60,397 nucleotides of DNA from a virus: positions 1 to 60,397 of the IMG/VR virus record IMGVR_UViG_3300038560_000015; one strand, given 5' to 3'. The notes under the pieces were generated by a model. That model saw nothing but the letters and a program-made list of their open reading frames with translations, was not told the origin of the DNA and did not search any database. Every line of letters begins with the position of its first letter. The first letter of the stretch is position 1. The position numbers and the translations under genes are program-made. Below, one piece after another: positions 19,404 to 28,551 of this stretch.

Positions 19404-21040
19404 CCTACCGACCTCAACTTGCCGTCATCGTTCGCCGGCGTTTCGAGCCAGCTCGTGATTTCTTCAAGCAGGAAAGCAGCCGTCGGCGTGCAGGTGAACG
19501 TGCCGTTGGAGCATGTGACCGAATAAGTCGTCGATGATGTAGTCGCAGGATTATCCAGAATCCCAAATCCAAAGGGAAGATCGAGCGTGCCAGAAACTGG
19601 GTAGTTACCGCTGGAGTCCTGCGTCGCAATCGATGTTGATCCGCGCTTTAAGGTAGAGAGATTTGTATAGACCCCAGCGGATGAGCTATTGGTCCCCGCG
19701 TTATAGCCGGTGGCGATGACATGAACGAGATCAGTCGCATCGAACGGCGTGATCGAGGCGCCCATGCCGCTGTTGCCCGCCGGCTCGCCGGGCTTGTGAA
19801 CGCCAGGGCCGAATAATCGCACGGCCGTAATGCCGGTCCAGCCGGTCCCCGACGTCCACGTCGCCTCGATATAACCGAGACGGCGGACCGCCTTGGCACT
19901 CACGGCCGAGATATTGCAGTAGAGGTTCTGCGCGTTTGCGCCGCCGCCGGTGCCAGACTGGCTCGTCTGGTTGAGCGTCTCGTTAAGATCGAGGATATTG
20001 TTGCCGCTCACAGTATTGTAGACGCAGACCCCGAGCGTGCCTCCGTTATTGATCTCCCACACCCACAGCTTGCACAGCACGCCGGTGGCGCAGCCAAAGG
20101 AATCCGACGTCGCGCCGGTCGTGAAGCTCTGCGCCGCCTGCAGCGATACGATGACCGGATCGCCGTAGTAAAGATTGGCGGGGTCGGGGAACGAGAACAG
20201 GATCGGATTGGTCGAGGAGGCGTTGTTGCAGGTGTTGCTGCCGGAATTGGTGGTGCAGACCGCAACCGTCAATTCATCGGACGCGATCGAGGCGTTGAGT
20301 TGCAGATTGGTCGGCACCGTGAAGGCGAGCGCGGAATTGCCGAGCGCCGACGCGCCGATATTGAGGCCGACGGTGGAGAGGGCCGAGCCGTTGCCTTTGA
20401 GATAGCTGACGGGATACCAATTCGCCCCGGCATAAGCGAAGATGCCGATATCGGTTGCCGCGGTTGTATAATCAGCAAACGTCGGCGGATAAATATTGCC
20501 GCTGTTGGTCAGCGGCGTCGCCGAGTTGAACAGCACGATCTTGATCGACCCGACAGCACAATTCGTGCCGAACGAATTAATCGTTGTCGTTCCAGTAATC
20601 TGGACGAACGAGACGACGGTCGAGCCGGTGGTAGAGGGGCAAAGATTTGTCGTTGAGGCCGCCGTCAGGGAACCGACCTCGCCGCCGCCGAGGATCGGCA
20701 CCCAGATATGATTAACAATATCAAGATAGGCGACAGGCAGCCAATCCGTGCCGTCATAGATGTTGTAGGTATTCGGCGTGGTCGACGTATTGATCCAGCA
20801 ATTGCCGAGAGATGGCACGCCCGACAACTGATTGGTCGGCGCACTCGCACCGGAATTGCAGGTGTTGAGGCTGTCGAGCGCGGAATTATAATTGTTGGTG
20901 AGCGAAAGGCCGCTGACCGAGCCCGTGGTTGGCGACAGCAACGCATTCTGCGATGCCCGCGCCATATCGAGCGCCGGGCTGAATACAGTGAAGGCATAGA
21001 CGACAATAGCCGTCAGGCACGCCGTGAAGCGTCGCAGCAT
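19400..21040 (-). CDS. Tail-fiber-like protein with signal-like N-terminus (fiber 1)
   Basis: 546 residues, rich in Ser, Thr, Asn and Gly, with repeating strand patterns typical of beta-structured fibers. Residues 1-29 (CLTAIVVYAFTVFSPALDMARA at its end) look like a Sec signal. The segment GNCWINTSTTPNTYNIYDGTDWLPV resembles ECWINTTSNPWVFSYTPDGTHW in fiber 3, so the two share a domain. It is the last tail gene. Probable receptor-binding or adhesin-type protein. Confidence 0.65.
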   Translation of the reverse strand: MLRRFTACLTAIVVYAFTVFSPALDMARASQNALLSPTTGSVSGLSLTNNYNSALDSLNTCNSGASAPTNQLSGVPSLGNCWINTSTTPNTYNIYDGTDWLPVAYLDIVNHIWVPILGGGEVGSLTAASTTNLCPSTTGSTVVSFVQITGTTTINSFGTNCAVGSIKIVLFNSATPLTNSGNIYPPTFADYTTAATDIGIFAYAGANWYPVSYLKGNGSALSTVGLNIGASALGNSALAFTVPTNLQLNASIASDELTVAVCTTNSGSNTCNNASSTNPILFSFPDPANLYYGDPVIVSLQAAQSFTTGATSDSFGCATGVLCKLWVWEINNGGTLGVCVYNTVSGNNILDLNETLNQTSQSGTGGGANAQNLYCNISAVSAKAVRRLGYIEATWTSGTGWTGITAVRLFGPGVHKPGEPAGNSGMGASITPFDATDLVHVIATGYNAGTNSSSAGVYTNLSTLKRGSTSIATQDSSGNYPVSGTLDLPFGFGILDNPATTSSTTYSVTCSNGTFTCTPTAAFLLEEITSWLETPANDDGKLRSVG

Positions 21041-21080
21041 GGCAACCCCGTCGAGTGTCAGGAGGAAAGAGGGAGGAGTC

Positions 21081-21566
21081 TTACGAACGGCGATATTTGC
21101 CGATGAAGATCGTCACGTAGCCCTTGGCGCTCGGACCTTTTTTGATCGGCGGATCGAGCACGCCATTCGTCGCACTGCGAAGAGCGCCGATCGCCGTTTG
21201 CGCGGCGACCAAGTCGTCGCCGTTGACCTGCACATAGGCGCCGTAACCGAGGGGCCCGAGCGCGCGATCGAGCACGCTGTCGACGCCGGCTTGTTCGCAG
21301 GCATCGTCGATGTCGGCGGCGAGGTCGGAACAACCGGCATCGTTGCAAACGATGTCGAACTTGATGCCCTTCGGCAGCGTCTTGAGCACGGCGGCGAGTG
21401 CCACCTTTTGCGGATCGGTCAGATCGGGCCACGCATGCTTCGACGCATAGACGGTGGCCGCAACCTGCTCGATCTTCGGTGCCTTGAGCGTGACCGCACC
21501 GCCGGCAATCGCCGTTGCAATCGCTGCGGATAGCGCGTGATGCTTGACCATAGGATGTAACGGCAT
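21081..21566 (-). CDS. Hypothetical protein with DIVCNDAGCSDLAADID motif
   Basis: 161 residues starting 4 nt after the upstream stop. A mildly hydrophobic N-terminal segment (ALSAAIATAIAGGAV) precedes a soluble domain with IKFDIVCNDAGCSDLAADID and a closing strand GYVTIFIGKYRRS. I recall similar proteins in Rhizobiales prophages near tail-fiber genes; function unknown. Confidence 0.6.
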   Translation of the reverse strand: MPLHPMVKHHALSAAIATAIAGGAVTLKAPKIEQVAATVYASKHAWPDLTDPQKVALAAVLKTLPKGIKFDIVCNDAGCSDLAADIDDACEQAGVDSVLDRALGPLGYGAYVQVNGDDLVAAQTAIGALRSATNGVLDPPIKKGPSAKGYVTIFIGKYRRS

Positions 21567-21569
21567 GAG

Positions 21570-21836
21570 CTAGACCTTCGGCTTGAGGGCTTCGATATCT
21601 TTAACGACGCTGTCGAGCGCGCCGGGCAGGTGCGCGGCAAACTTCGCGGCTTTCGGATCGCGGGTGCGTAATTTCAGGCCGCCGAGCACGTCGCCGACTT
21701 CGGTTCTCAGATCCGCGATCACCGCACCGACCAACGACGGATTTTGCATAAGCATATGCCGCGCCACGACCTCGGCAAAAATGCCGCGCACCAAGAGATC
21801 GGCCATGCTTGATTTTTCGCTGACGTCGCGCGGCAT
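21570..21836 (-). CDS. Hypothetical helical protein, 88 aa
   Basis: Helical protein (MADLLVRGIFAEVVARHMLM, then VIADLRTEVGDVLGGLK). Lies between the glycine-rich fiber gene and the preceding small gene; could be a fiber-assembly helper, but nothing in the sequence shows this. Confidence 0.5.
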   Translation of the reverse strand: MPRDVSEKSSMADLLVRGIFAEVVARHMLMQNPSLVGAVIADLRTEVGDVLGGLKLRTRDPKAAKFAAHLPGALDSVVKDIEALKPKV

Positions 21837-21858
21837 GCTTTGACCTCGAAAAAGTGTG

Positions 21859-22770
21859 TTAGCCGGTGTAACTGCCGGACGCGGTGAATTCCATGATCGT
21901 GTTCGACCCGCTGGTCGTCACTGTCGGCGATCCAGTCGTTGTGCCGCTATAATGCGCGGTCGGGACTGAAATAAAGACGACACCTTTGCCGCCGGCGCCG
22001 CTGCTGCCGGTATAACTGCCGCCGCCGCCCGCGCCGGTATTTGCTGTGCCGGCAGTCGCATTCCCGCTTGCCCCGGCGCCGCCGCCGCCAGTACCGCCGC
22101 TGCCCGGGGTAGTCGCGCTGGAGCCTCCGCCGCCGCCGGCATAAGTTACTGCACTGCCGGTGATGCTGGAGGAGAAACCATTCCCGCCGGTGCCCCCGAC
22201 GCCAGAGGCTGCATTCCCGCCAACGGCCCCCGCACCGCCGCCACCGCCGGCGCCGTTAGAGGCAGCACTGCCACCGGCATTGGCATCGCCGCCGGTGCAA
22301 GAGGAAGAACCGCCGGAGCCGGTGTTACCGCTGTTCTGGCCGCCACCGCCGCCGGAACCCCCACTGCCGCCATTCGTGCCGCTGGAAGCGTTCAGCCCGG
22401 GACCGCCAAAGCCACCTCCGGGCGCCGTGACCGTCGTGATACCCGAACCGGAGATGCTGGAGGAGCTGCCGGGATTCCCGGCAATTCCGGTTCCCGACAC
22501 ACTCGTTCCGCCAGGGCCGACGGTGACCGTGTACGTCGTACCTAGAACGGCAGTGAACGTGCTTGGGATAACGCAGCCCGCACCGCCGCCGCCCGCGCCG
22601 CCCTGTGTGCCGCTGCTGCCAGTGCCGCCGCTGGCGCCGCCGCCGATGACAAGATCGGTCGCGGTATAGCTGGTCGGCGACGTCGTCGGGTAGCGCCCGC
22701 TCGACGGAAACGCCCCGATCAGAAATCCGGCAAGAGCGACAATAAGCGCCGGAGCAAAAAGCCGGCGCAT
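21859..22770 (-). CDS. Glycine-rich (polyglycine) adhesin-like fiber protein (fiber 2)
   Basis: 303 residues from ATG 22770 (TGATG overlap with fiber 3). A signal-like N-terminus (FAPALIVALAGFLIGAFPSS) is followed by TATDLVIGGGASGGTGSSG and about 200 residues of Gly-Gly-x repeats (residues about 45-260), then KGVVFISVPTAHY and a final beta segment. Gly-rich regions that pack as polyglycine-II helices are known from phage adhesins such as S16 gp38 and from many alphaproteobacterial tail proteins. Likely at the tail tip or as an adhesin on a fiber. Confidence 0.65.
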   Translation of the reverse strand: MRRLFAPALIVALAGFLIGAFPSSGRYPTTSPTSYTATDLVIGGGASGGTGSSGTQGGAGGGGAGCVIPSTFTAVLGTTYTVTVGPGGTSVSGTGIAGNPGSSSSISGSGITTVTAPGGGFGGPGLNASSGTNGGSGGSGGGGGQNSGNTGSGGSSSCTGGDANAGGSAASNGAGGGGGAGAVGGNAASGVGGTGGNGFSSSITGSAVTYAGGGGGSSATTPGSGGTGGGGAGASGNATAGTANTGAGGGGSYTGSSGAGGKGVVFISVPTAHYSGTTTGSPTVTTSGSNTIMEFTASGSYTG

Positions 22771-23759
22771 CAGTTGATGCTCCACTGCGAGCCGGTGTAG
22801 GTGACCGAGACGCTCTGGTAGTTCGTGCTCATGACGTAGGTCGATGCGCCGTCGATGTTCCCTGAGTTCGGCGTGATCGTGATGCTATGGGTTGCCGCGG
22901 TCCCACCGCAGTCCTTGATCAGATAAGTGTCGCCGGTTGCCGGGCTTGCCGGCAGATTTTCAGTAGCCGCACCGCCGGAATTATCCGCGCAGACGAAGTA
23001 GTCCGTCGTCGCGCTGATGCTGTCGGTCGTACCCGTCGCGGTCCGCGACGCCACCTTGATGTGACCGGTGGCGTTGAGCGGCGTGAACGATCCCGCCGCC
23101 GGCGTGGTGCCGCCGATCGCGGGAGGCGATGCCGAATTCTGCGTCGCGAAGGTGCCAAGGCCGAGATTGGTCCGCGCGGTCGAAGCCGATGCCAGATCGG
23201 AAAGGTTGCTCGCCTCGGCGAGCGCGCCGATATTGTTCGCGGCCGTCGCCCCGGCAGAGGTGGCCCCGGTGCCGCCATTGCCAACGCCGAGCGTACTGGT
23301 GACGCCGCCGTTGCCGCTCGAGGAAAGACTGATCGCCGGAATATCGGCGCCGACCAGCGCCCGAAACGTCGGCGCCGCGGCGCTCCCCGACGACGGTCCG
23401 GCGAAGATCGTATTCGCGCTCGCCGTCGTGCCCCAAACCGGCGTCCATAAGAACGACGAGGTATTGAGCGTGCCGAACTCGACCCAGTGCGTGCCGTCAG
23501 GCGTATAGCTGAACACCCACGGATTCGATGTGGTGTTGATCCAGCACTCGCCGGCGAACGCGGCACCGCCGGTGCCGTTGGCCGGCGCGGCATTGCCCGC
23601 ATTGCACGATCCGATCGACAAGAACGCCGAGTTCAAGAATGACGCCAGCGTCGTCATCGGCAGCGGCGCACTCGGCGTCACCAGGCTCGACTGCGATGCC
23701 GCGCACGGCAGCACGGCCGCGAGCAACACCCATGTCGATATCAGCAGCCGCTTGAGCAT
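22770..23759 (-). CDS. Tail-fiber-like protein with signal-like N-terminus (fiber 3)
   Basis: 329 residues from ATG 23759, which overlaps the megatron stop (TGATG). MLKRLLISTWVLLAAVLPCA looks like a signal peptide. The body is Ala/Ser/Thr/Gly-rich with the NLSDLASASTARTNLGLGTF motif that is widespread in trimeric tail fibers, and it ends in a compact beta domain (TGDTYLIKDCGGTAATHSIT). Probable trimeric fiber. Confidence 0.7.
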   Translation of the reverse strand: MLKRLLISTWVLLAAVLPCAASQSSLVTPSAPLPMTTLASFLNSAFLSIGSCNAGNAAPANGTGGAAFAGECWINTTSNPWVFSYTPDGTHWVEFGTLNTSSFLWTPVWGTTASANTIFAGPSSGSAAAPTFRALVGADIPAISLSSSGNGGVTSTLGVGNGGTGATSAGATAANNIGALAEASNLSDLASASTARTNLGLGTFATQNSASPPAIGGTTPAAGSFTPLNATGHIKVASRTATGTTDSISATTDYFVCADNSGGAATENLPASPATGDTYLIKDCGGTAATHSITITPNSGNIDGASTYVMSTNYQSVSVTYTGSQWSIN

Positions 23760-26700
23760 CAGAAGCCCTCTGCGAACAGCGTGAGTTGCCGCGATACCAT
23801 CGCGCCGGAATTCCATACCGCAAACGTCACCGCCGAATTCGACAGCGCACTGATGATCAGATCGTCGCCGGCCTGGGCATTGGTGATGCCCCACGACATC
23901 GCCGGGAAGCCGCCGGGCGCCGAGCCGCCGTTGAACGGCGACGATGTTCCGGTCAGCGGCGCCGTCGAGGTGACGCCGGCCTGCCCGAAGGTGACCGTGG
24001 TCGCGGCCGATGCCGATGTGGTCAGCGGATACTGATCGATGCGCGGCGGGATCGTCGCGGTGATGGCGAATTCGAGGTTATAGCCCTCGGTATTCGGGTC
24101 CATCGTTTCGAGGAAGAACGCGAAGTTGAGGAACTGCGCCTGATAGGTGCCCGGTGCGAACTTCTGATAGGCACCCCAATTCGCCGCGGTGACATCGTAG
24201 AGGTCGGTGTACTGATAGAGGTCGCCGAGCGTGTAGAGATCGCCTTCCCCGGTTGCCGTCTCGATCAGCGGATATCCCGTCACGAAGGCCGCCGATGCCG
24301 AGCCCAAGATATCCGGCGTCTCGAGGATGTTGGCGATCGTCAGGATATCCTGCCCGACCGGCACACCGGTCGGCTGGTATTTGATCGAGATCGAGACGTT
24401 GGCGACATAGCCGACGTCGATGGTTGCACCCGACGGGAAATAGGTGCCGCCCGTCGTGCTTTCGCCACCATAGTTGAGGACATCGGCGACCGAGAAAACG
24501 ATCTCATCGCCGCTCGATACTCCCGGGCTCGCGACATTGCCCGAGAGCGTGACAGTGGCACCCGTGAGCGTCGCCGTGCTCGATTCGACTAGCGTTCCGC
24601 TGGGAATCGCGGACGGATTCGTCGTGTCGTTGACAGCCAATCCTGCGGCGACGCCGGGGAGGAAACTGATGATAAAGTTGGAATAGTTAGCCGAACCGGA
24701 ACCGCCGGTCGGTGCGAAGGTCTGCGCGGTCGAGGCGGCCTTATAACCAGTAAATATACCACGCGCCGTTCCGTAGTTGACGGGACCGGTAGACCACCCG
24801 GCGGGCTCGACAAGATTATCCGCGCCGCTCGTCAGCACGCTCATGTTTGCCATGAGCAGGCCAACCGTCAGCTCGTTGGTCGCGGCGGGGCTTCCGCCCG
24901 TGACGGTGGGCGAAGCACCGTTCGCCGAATTGATCGCCGTTACTGCGGCGTCGATTACAGTTCCGGAAGAAACCCCGGTGACATAGAACGCGACCAGCGT
25001 CATGTCGCCATTCACCTGCGGCGGCAGAGCGCTTTCATAGGTGATGGTCGATCCGGCCGGAAGGTCTTCCGACGCCGTCGCGGTCCAGACAGTGCACAGC
25101 GGATTTGATGATCCGCCTATCTGAGCGTGAGCGATCCCGGTATAGCCGTTGGTGCCGTCGCTGACGGTGCCGTAAGTTGTCCAGAACTGGCCGTTCGTGT
25201 TCGCATCGATCGTGCCGACGCAGATCGTCGCGCCTTTAGGAACAGTGGCGGTCGTTGTCAGGCTGACGCTGGTCGTCGTTCCACCTGCATTCGGCGCGGC
25301 CGCGCTGCCGAGGCTGGTGAATGCGGGAACCGGAAACGACGCAAAGCTCAGAACATTGCCGCCGGCGCTCGTTCCGGCATTGGTCGCCAGCTCTTCGAGG
25401 AACGGCGACGCCGCCAGAATATCGCCCGCGCCTCCCGTACGCAGCGCATTGAGCGTGGTATCGACGCCGATCGAGCCGGCGAACGTCCCCGGCCATTTCT
25501 CGGCCGCGAGATCGATCGTGAAGATCACATTCTGCGTGATCACCGCGCCGGCGATGGTGACGCTCTGCGGTTCCTCCGAATAGACCGACAGTCCCGATGT
25601 GGGTTGTGCGAAGGCCGATACCCAATAGGTGCCGTTACCCGGCACGGTAAACGGTGAAACGGCATCCGATGACAGTGTCGCGCCGGCCGCCCATGACGCG
25701 CCGACCCTTACCTCATAGGACGGACTACGGAAGTCGCTGACGTCGTCCCAGATGAGCTGCTCGAAGCCCGTGTTGACATTGAACACGGTGCGCAGGTTGG
25801 TGACGTTCGGCAAAGGCGATGCTAGCGCCGCGCCGGTGATGGTGTACGGATAGGCGGCACATTCCGATAGTTCCTGGACTCCGCCTTGATACTGATTGAA
25901 GCCCTGGAACTTGATATAGATCGTCGAACCGATCTGGTTCTGGTTGTAGGCGTATTTGAAGATGTTGCTGGCGAGCCATGCGAATGGCGTACCTACCGGA
26001 TGATCGACGATCTCGCTTTCGGTGCCGAACGCGCCCCGCACCAGATAGGTCAGATCGTAATTGTAGGGCGACGTCAGCGTCGCATCTTCATAGGACGCAA
26101 TCTCGCCGCCGACGTAGCACGCCATCGCCAGTGACAGCGCATCGTTGAGCGTACCGGATATTAGTGTGCCTTCGCTCTCCGACAGATTGACCGCGAGCGT
26201 ATTGGTCTGATCGATGGTCTGCCCGGTCGGATTGACCGAAACTGCCGGGAAATCCGCCGTGGTGACGCCCATCGTCGCCGCGCCGAGGATCTGGCCGGCC
26301 TTGGTGTAATTCTCGCCGTCAGTCGATATCCAGACGTTGCAGCCGCCCCAAGTGGCAGTATCTGCGCCGGACACCGCCGCCCACACTTCCAAGCCGCCGC
26401 CGAGCTCGTCAGTCGGCTCGAAGATGATCGGCGGATTGGCGTTGCCCGGCGAGCCGTTGAAGTTCGGCACAAACCCGGAATTGGCCTGGATGTTGTAGAG
26501 CGGCGCCGTCGCGGTGCCTAAGAATTCCTCCGCGGTGAACATAAGCGAGAAGTCTTCGTTCTCCTGAATCTCGGTAATCCGCACCGCCTGGTTGACGATG
26601 CCTTGGCCCGGATCGGAGACCTCGACGATGTCCATCACGTCGAGCAGGATGAATTGCTTGCCTGACGTCCACTGGAACGTGCGCGCGATCTGCTCGCGCG

Positions 26701-28093
26701 CTAGCCGCAGCGTCGCGCTCTGCTGCGCCGCGGCGGCGAGACAGAAGAAATCGTATTGCTTGGCGGTGTCGGCGCGCCAGCGGCCGAAGGCCTGCAGCGC
26801 GGCCTCGTTCTTCGCCTCGATGGTGACCGGATTATAGGAGTTGTTGCGGTCAAGATAAGTCAGCTTGACCACGTTGAGCATCTGATCGCGGGGCTTGCGC
26901 ACCACGATCAAAGGCGAATTGTTGATGGCGACGCCCTGCCCAATCGTTCCCTGGTTGGGCAGGAAATTGTCGAGCGTCAGCGCATAGACCGGCGTGACGT
27001 TCGGCGTGTAGGAGGCGACCTCGGCATAGGTATAGGTGATCGAAACCTGATTGCCAGCATCAGCAGAATTGAACAGATAATATCCCGGCGCCGGGCTGAT
27101 ACCGGGACCGCCGCCGATATTGTACTGCCCTGGCCCCGGCAGCGCCGACCCGTAGACCTGGGTCAGGGGGTTGCCGCTCGTCGTGTAGACGACCTGCGTG
27201 TTGGCGACGAACTGTGCCGCAAACTCGACTTCTATCTGATCGTAGGAGCCGCTGCCGACGCCGACCAGATATTCTTCGGTCGACGGCGTGATCGTTCCCG
27301 CCGTGATTTGCTGATCGCCATAGGGAATGACCGACAGCAGCCCGGCCGACCACCGCGCGTTCGAGTTCGTCGCCTCGATCAGATCCTTAGCGAATGATGA
27401 TGCCGTGACTGCGGACGCCAGAACCGGCGACACCACCATGCCTGTCGCGAGGCAATACTGCTGGTACGCCGTCAGGCTTCCCATCCGATACGACGGAAAG
27501 CCGAGCCCGCGCAGCGGGTCGGTGAAGAACTTGGTCCAGCATACCGACGGATCGCCGTCAGGCTGGCCGGCGAGGACTCCGGAATTGGTCGAGAGGAATT
27601 CCAGGTTGATCTGCGGCAGGCCGGCCGACGAGCCGAGCGGATAATTGAAGAAATCGGCGTGCGCCAGTCCGCGGTAGTAATTGACGACGCCGATCGCTGA
27701 GCCATCCGGCCAGACGTCCTGCGCATAGGTGCCCAGGAACACATCCTGCGGGATTGGCTGTTCGCTTTGCAGATACTGCGTGCCGTTGACCCATGTCGCG
27801 ACCAGCTCGGATAGATCGGGGCCTTCACACGCCGCGAGCATGAACGAGGCATAATACTGATAGCCGTTGCCGGCCGAGCCGCCGGAGAACAAACCTTTGC
27901 CGCCCGACGATGAACTGGCATTGACGGCATAGAACGAGCCATACCAGATCAGGTTACCGGGTAGCCTCTGCTGTCCCCCCAACAGCCATGGGATCGGCAC
28001 GCCTTGCAGCGACGTGGTGACGCGCAGCGCCGCAGCCGGCTGCTGTGTCTGTTTGCCACGGCCGCCGAATAGCCCGGTTAAGTATGAGCCCAT
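23759..28093 (-). CDS. Large tail-tip/host-specificity protein (J-like, megatron)
   Basis: 1444 residues. The N-terminus (LRVTTSLQGVPIPWLLGGQQ, RLPGNLIWYGSFYA) is that of the large baseplate/tip proteins found after NlpC/P60 genes in alphaproteobacterial siphoviruses and gene transfer agents. Residues about 400-560 resemble a J-like core (QMLNVVKLTYLDRNNSY). Beyond residue 760 come fibronectin-like and jelly-roll-like beta domains. It forms the tail tip and contacts the receptor. Its first 140 nt overlap the NlpC/P60 gene. Confidence 0.8.
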   Translation of the reverse strand: MGSYLTGLFGGRGKQTQQPAAALRVTTSLQGVPIPWLLGGQQRLPGNLIWYGSFYAVNASSSSGGKGLFSGGSAGNGYQYYASFMLAACEGPDLSELVATWVNGTQYLQSEQPIPQDVFLGTYAQDVWPDGSAIGVVNYYRGLAHADFFNYPLGSSAGLPQINLEFLSTNSGVLAGQPDGDPSVCWTKFFTDPLRGLGFPSYRMGSLTAYQQYCLATGMVVSPVLASAVTASSFAKDLIEATNSNARWSAGLLSVIPYGDQQITAGTITPSTEEYLVGVGSGSYDQIEVEFAAQFVANTQVVYTTSGNPLTQVYGSALPGPGQYNIGGGPGISPAPGYYLFNSADAGNQVSITYTYAEVASYTPNVTPVYALTLDNFLPNQGTIGQGVAINNSPLIVVRKPRDQMLNVVKLTYLDRNNSYNPVTIEAKNEAALQAFGRWRADTAKQYDFFCLAAAAQQSATLRLAREQIARTFQWTSGKQFILLDVMDIVEVSDPGQGIVNQAVRITEIQENEDFSLMFTAEEFLGTATAPLYNIQANSGFVPNFNGSPGNANPPIIFEPTDELGGGLEVWAAVSGADTATWGGCNVWISTDGENYTKAGQILGAATMGVTTADFPAVSVNPTGQTIDQTNTLAVNLSESEGTLISGTLNDALSLAMACYVGGEIASYEDATLTSPYNYDLTYLVRGAFGTESEIVDHPVGTPFAWLASNIFKYAYNQNQIGSTIYIKFQGFNQYQGGVQELSECAAYPYTITGAALASPLPNVTNLRTVFNVNTGFEQLIWDDVSDFRSPSYEVRVGASWAAGATLSSDAVSPFTVPGNGTYWVSAFAQPTSGLSVYSEEPQSVTIAGAVITQNVIFTIDLAAEKWPGTFAGSIGVDTTLNALRTGGAGDILAASPFLEELATNAGTSAGGNVLSFASFPVPAFTSLGSAAAPNAGGTTTSVSLTTTATVPKGATICVGTIDANTNGQFWTTYGTVSDGTNGYTGIAHAQIGGSSNPLCTVWTATASEDLPAGSTITYESALPPQVNGDMTLVAFYVTGVSSGTVIDAAVTAINSANGASPTVTGGSPAATNELTVGLLMANMSVLTSGADNLVEPAGWSTGPVNYGTARGIFTGYKAASTAQTFAPTGGSGSANYSNFIISFLPGVAAGLAVNDTTNPSAIPSGTLVESSTATLTGATVTLSGNVASPGVSSGDEIVFSVADVLNYGGESTTGGTYFPSGATIDVGYVANVSISIKYQPTGVPVGQDILTIANILETPDILGSASAAFVTGYPLIETATGEGDLYTLGDLYQYTDLYDVTAANWGAYQKFAPGTYQAQFLNFAFFLETMDPNTEGYNLEFAITATIPPRIDQYPLTTSASAATTVTFGQAGVTSTAPLTGTSSPFNGGSAPGGFPAMSWGITNAQAGDDLIISALSNSAVTFAVWNSGAMVSRQLTLFAEGF

Positions 28094-28550
28094 TCGTGCG
28101 GCCTACCATCCATCGCGTGAAAAACCTCGGGGCCCGGATCGATTTGACCAGCGTGCCTTGGCGGCCATGCGTGCAAATAACGCAGCGCTTCGGTCCCGGC
28201 GCGTGGATCACAGCGTGCGGCCAGCCCGGCGAAACGATGATGGCGCCGTGACCGTAAGCCAGTCCCATCTTGTAGAGCACGACGTCGCCTGGCTTCGCCT
28301 CGCTCTCAGGAATCTCCCGCGTATATTCGAGGACGTTCTCGAGGAACACTTCCTTGGCGCTGTGCATCCAGAACTGCGGCGACACGAATGTGCGGCGGAT
28401 TTTGCCGAAGCCGGCTTCCTCGAACACGAGAGCCAGCAGCCGTCCGCAGTCGACACCGACGCCCTTGATCTCGGCGTGAACGTGATACGGCGTCCCAATC
28501 CAGCTCCGCGCGATTGCCTCGATCCGCGCCCGTTGCTCGGCCTCATTCAC
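27954..28550 (-). CDS. NlpC/P60 tail-tip peptidase
   Basis: 198 residues. Catalytic Cys35 in GVGVDCGRLLA and His101 in YGHGAIIV; the opening RSWIGTPYHVHA is typical of phage NlpC/P60 proteins that cut murein peptides during DNA entry. Family members end soon after the FFTRWM segment (residue about 148); here the frame runs another 50 residues, overlapping the megatron gene, so the last part may be a stop-loss extension. Confidence 0.85.
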   Translation of the reverse strand: MNEAEQRARIEAIARSWIGTPYHVHAEIKGVGVDCGRLLALVFEEAGFGKIRRTFVSPQFWMHSAKEVFLENVLEYTREIPESEAKPGDVVLYKMGLAYGHGAIIVSPGWPHAVIHAPGPKRCVICTHGRQGTLVKSIRAPRFFTRWMVGRTNGLILNRAIRRPWQTDTAAGCGAARHHVAARRADPMAVGGTAEATR

Positions 28551-28551
28551 G

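Noticed and set aside
22160-22669. Proline-rich plus-strand frame (169 codons)
   Set aside because: It is the antisense of the glycine-rich fiber; Pro-rich translation follows from Gly codons on the opposite strand.
19400-23759. Diversity-generating retroelement at the fiber genes
   Set aside because: No reverse transcriptase gene, no template/variable repeat pair and no adenine-biased mismatches are visible near the fibers.
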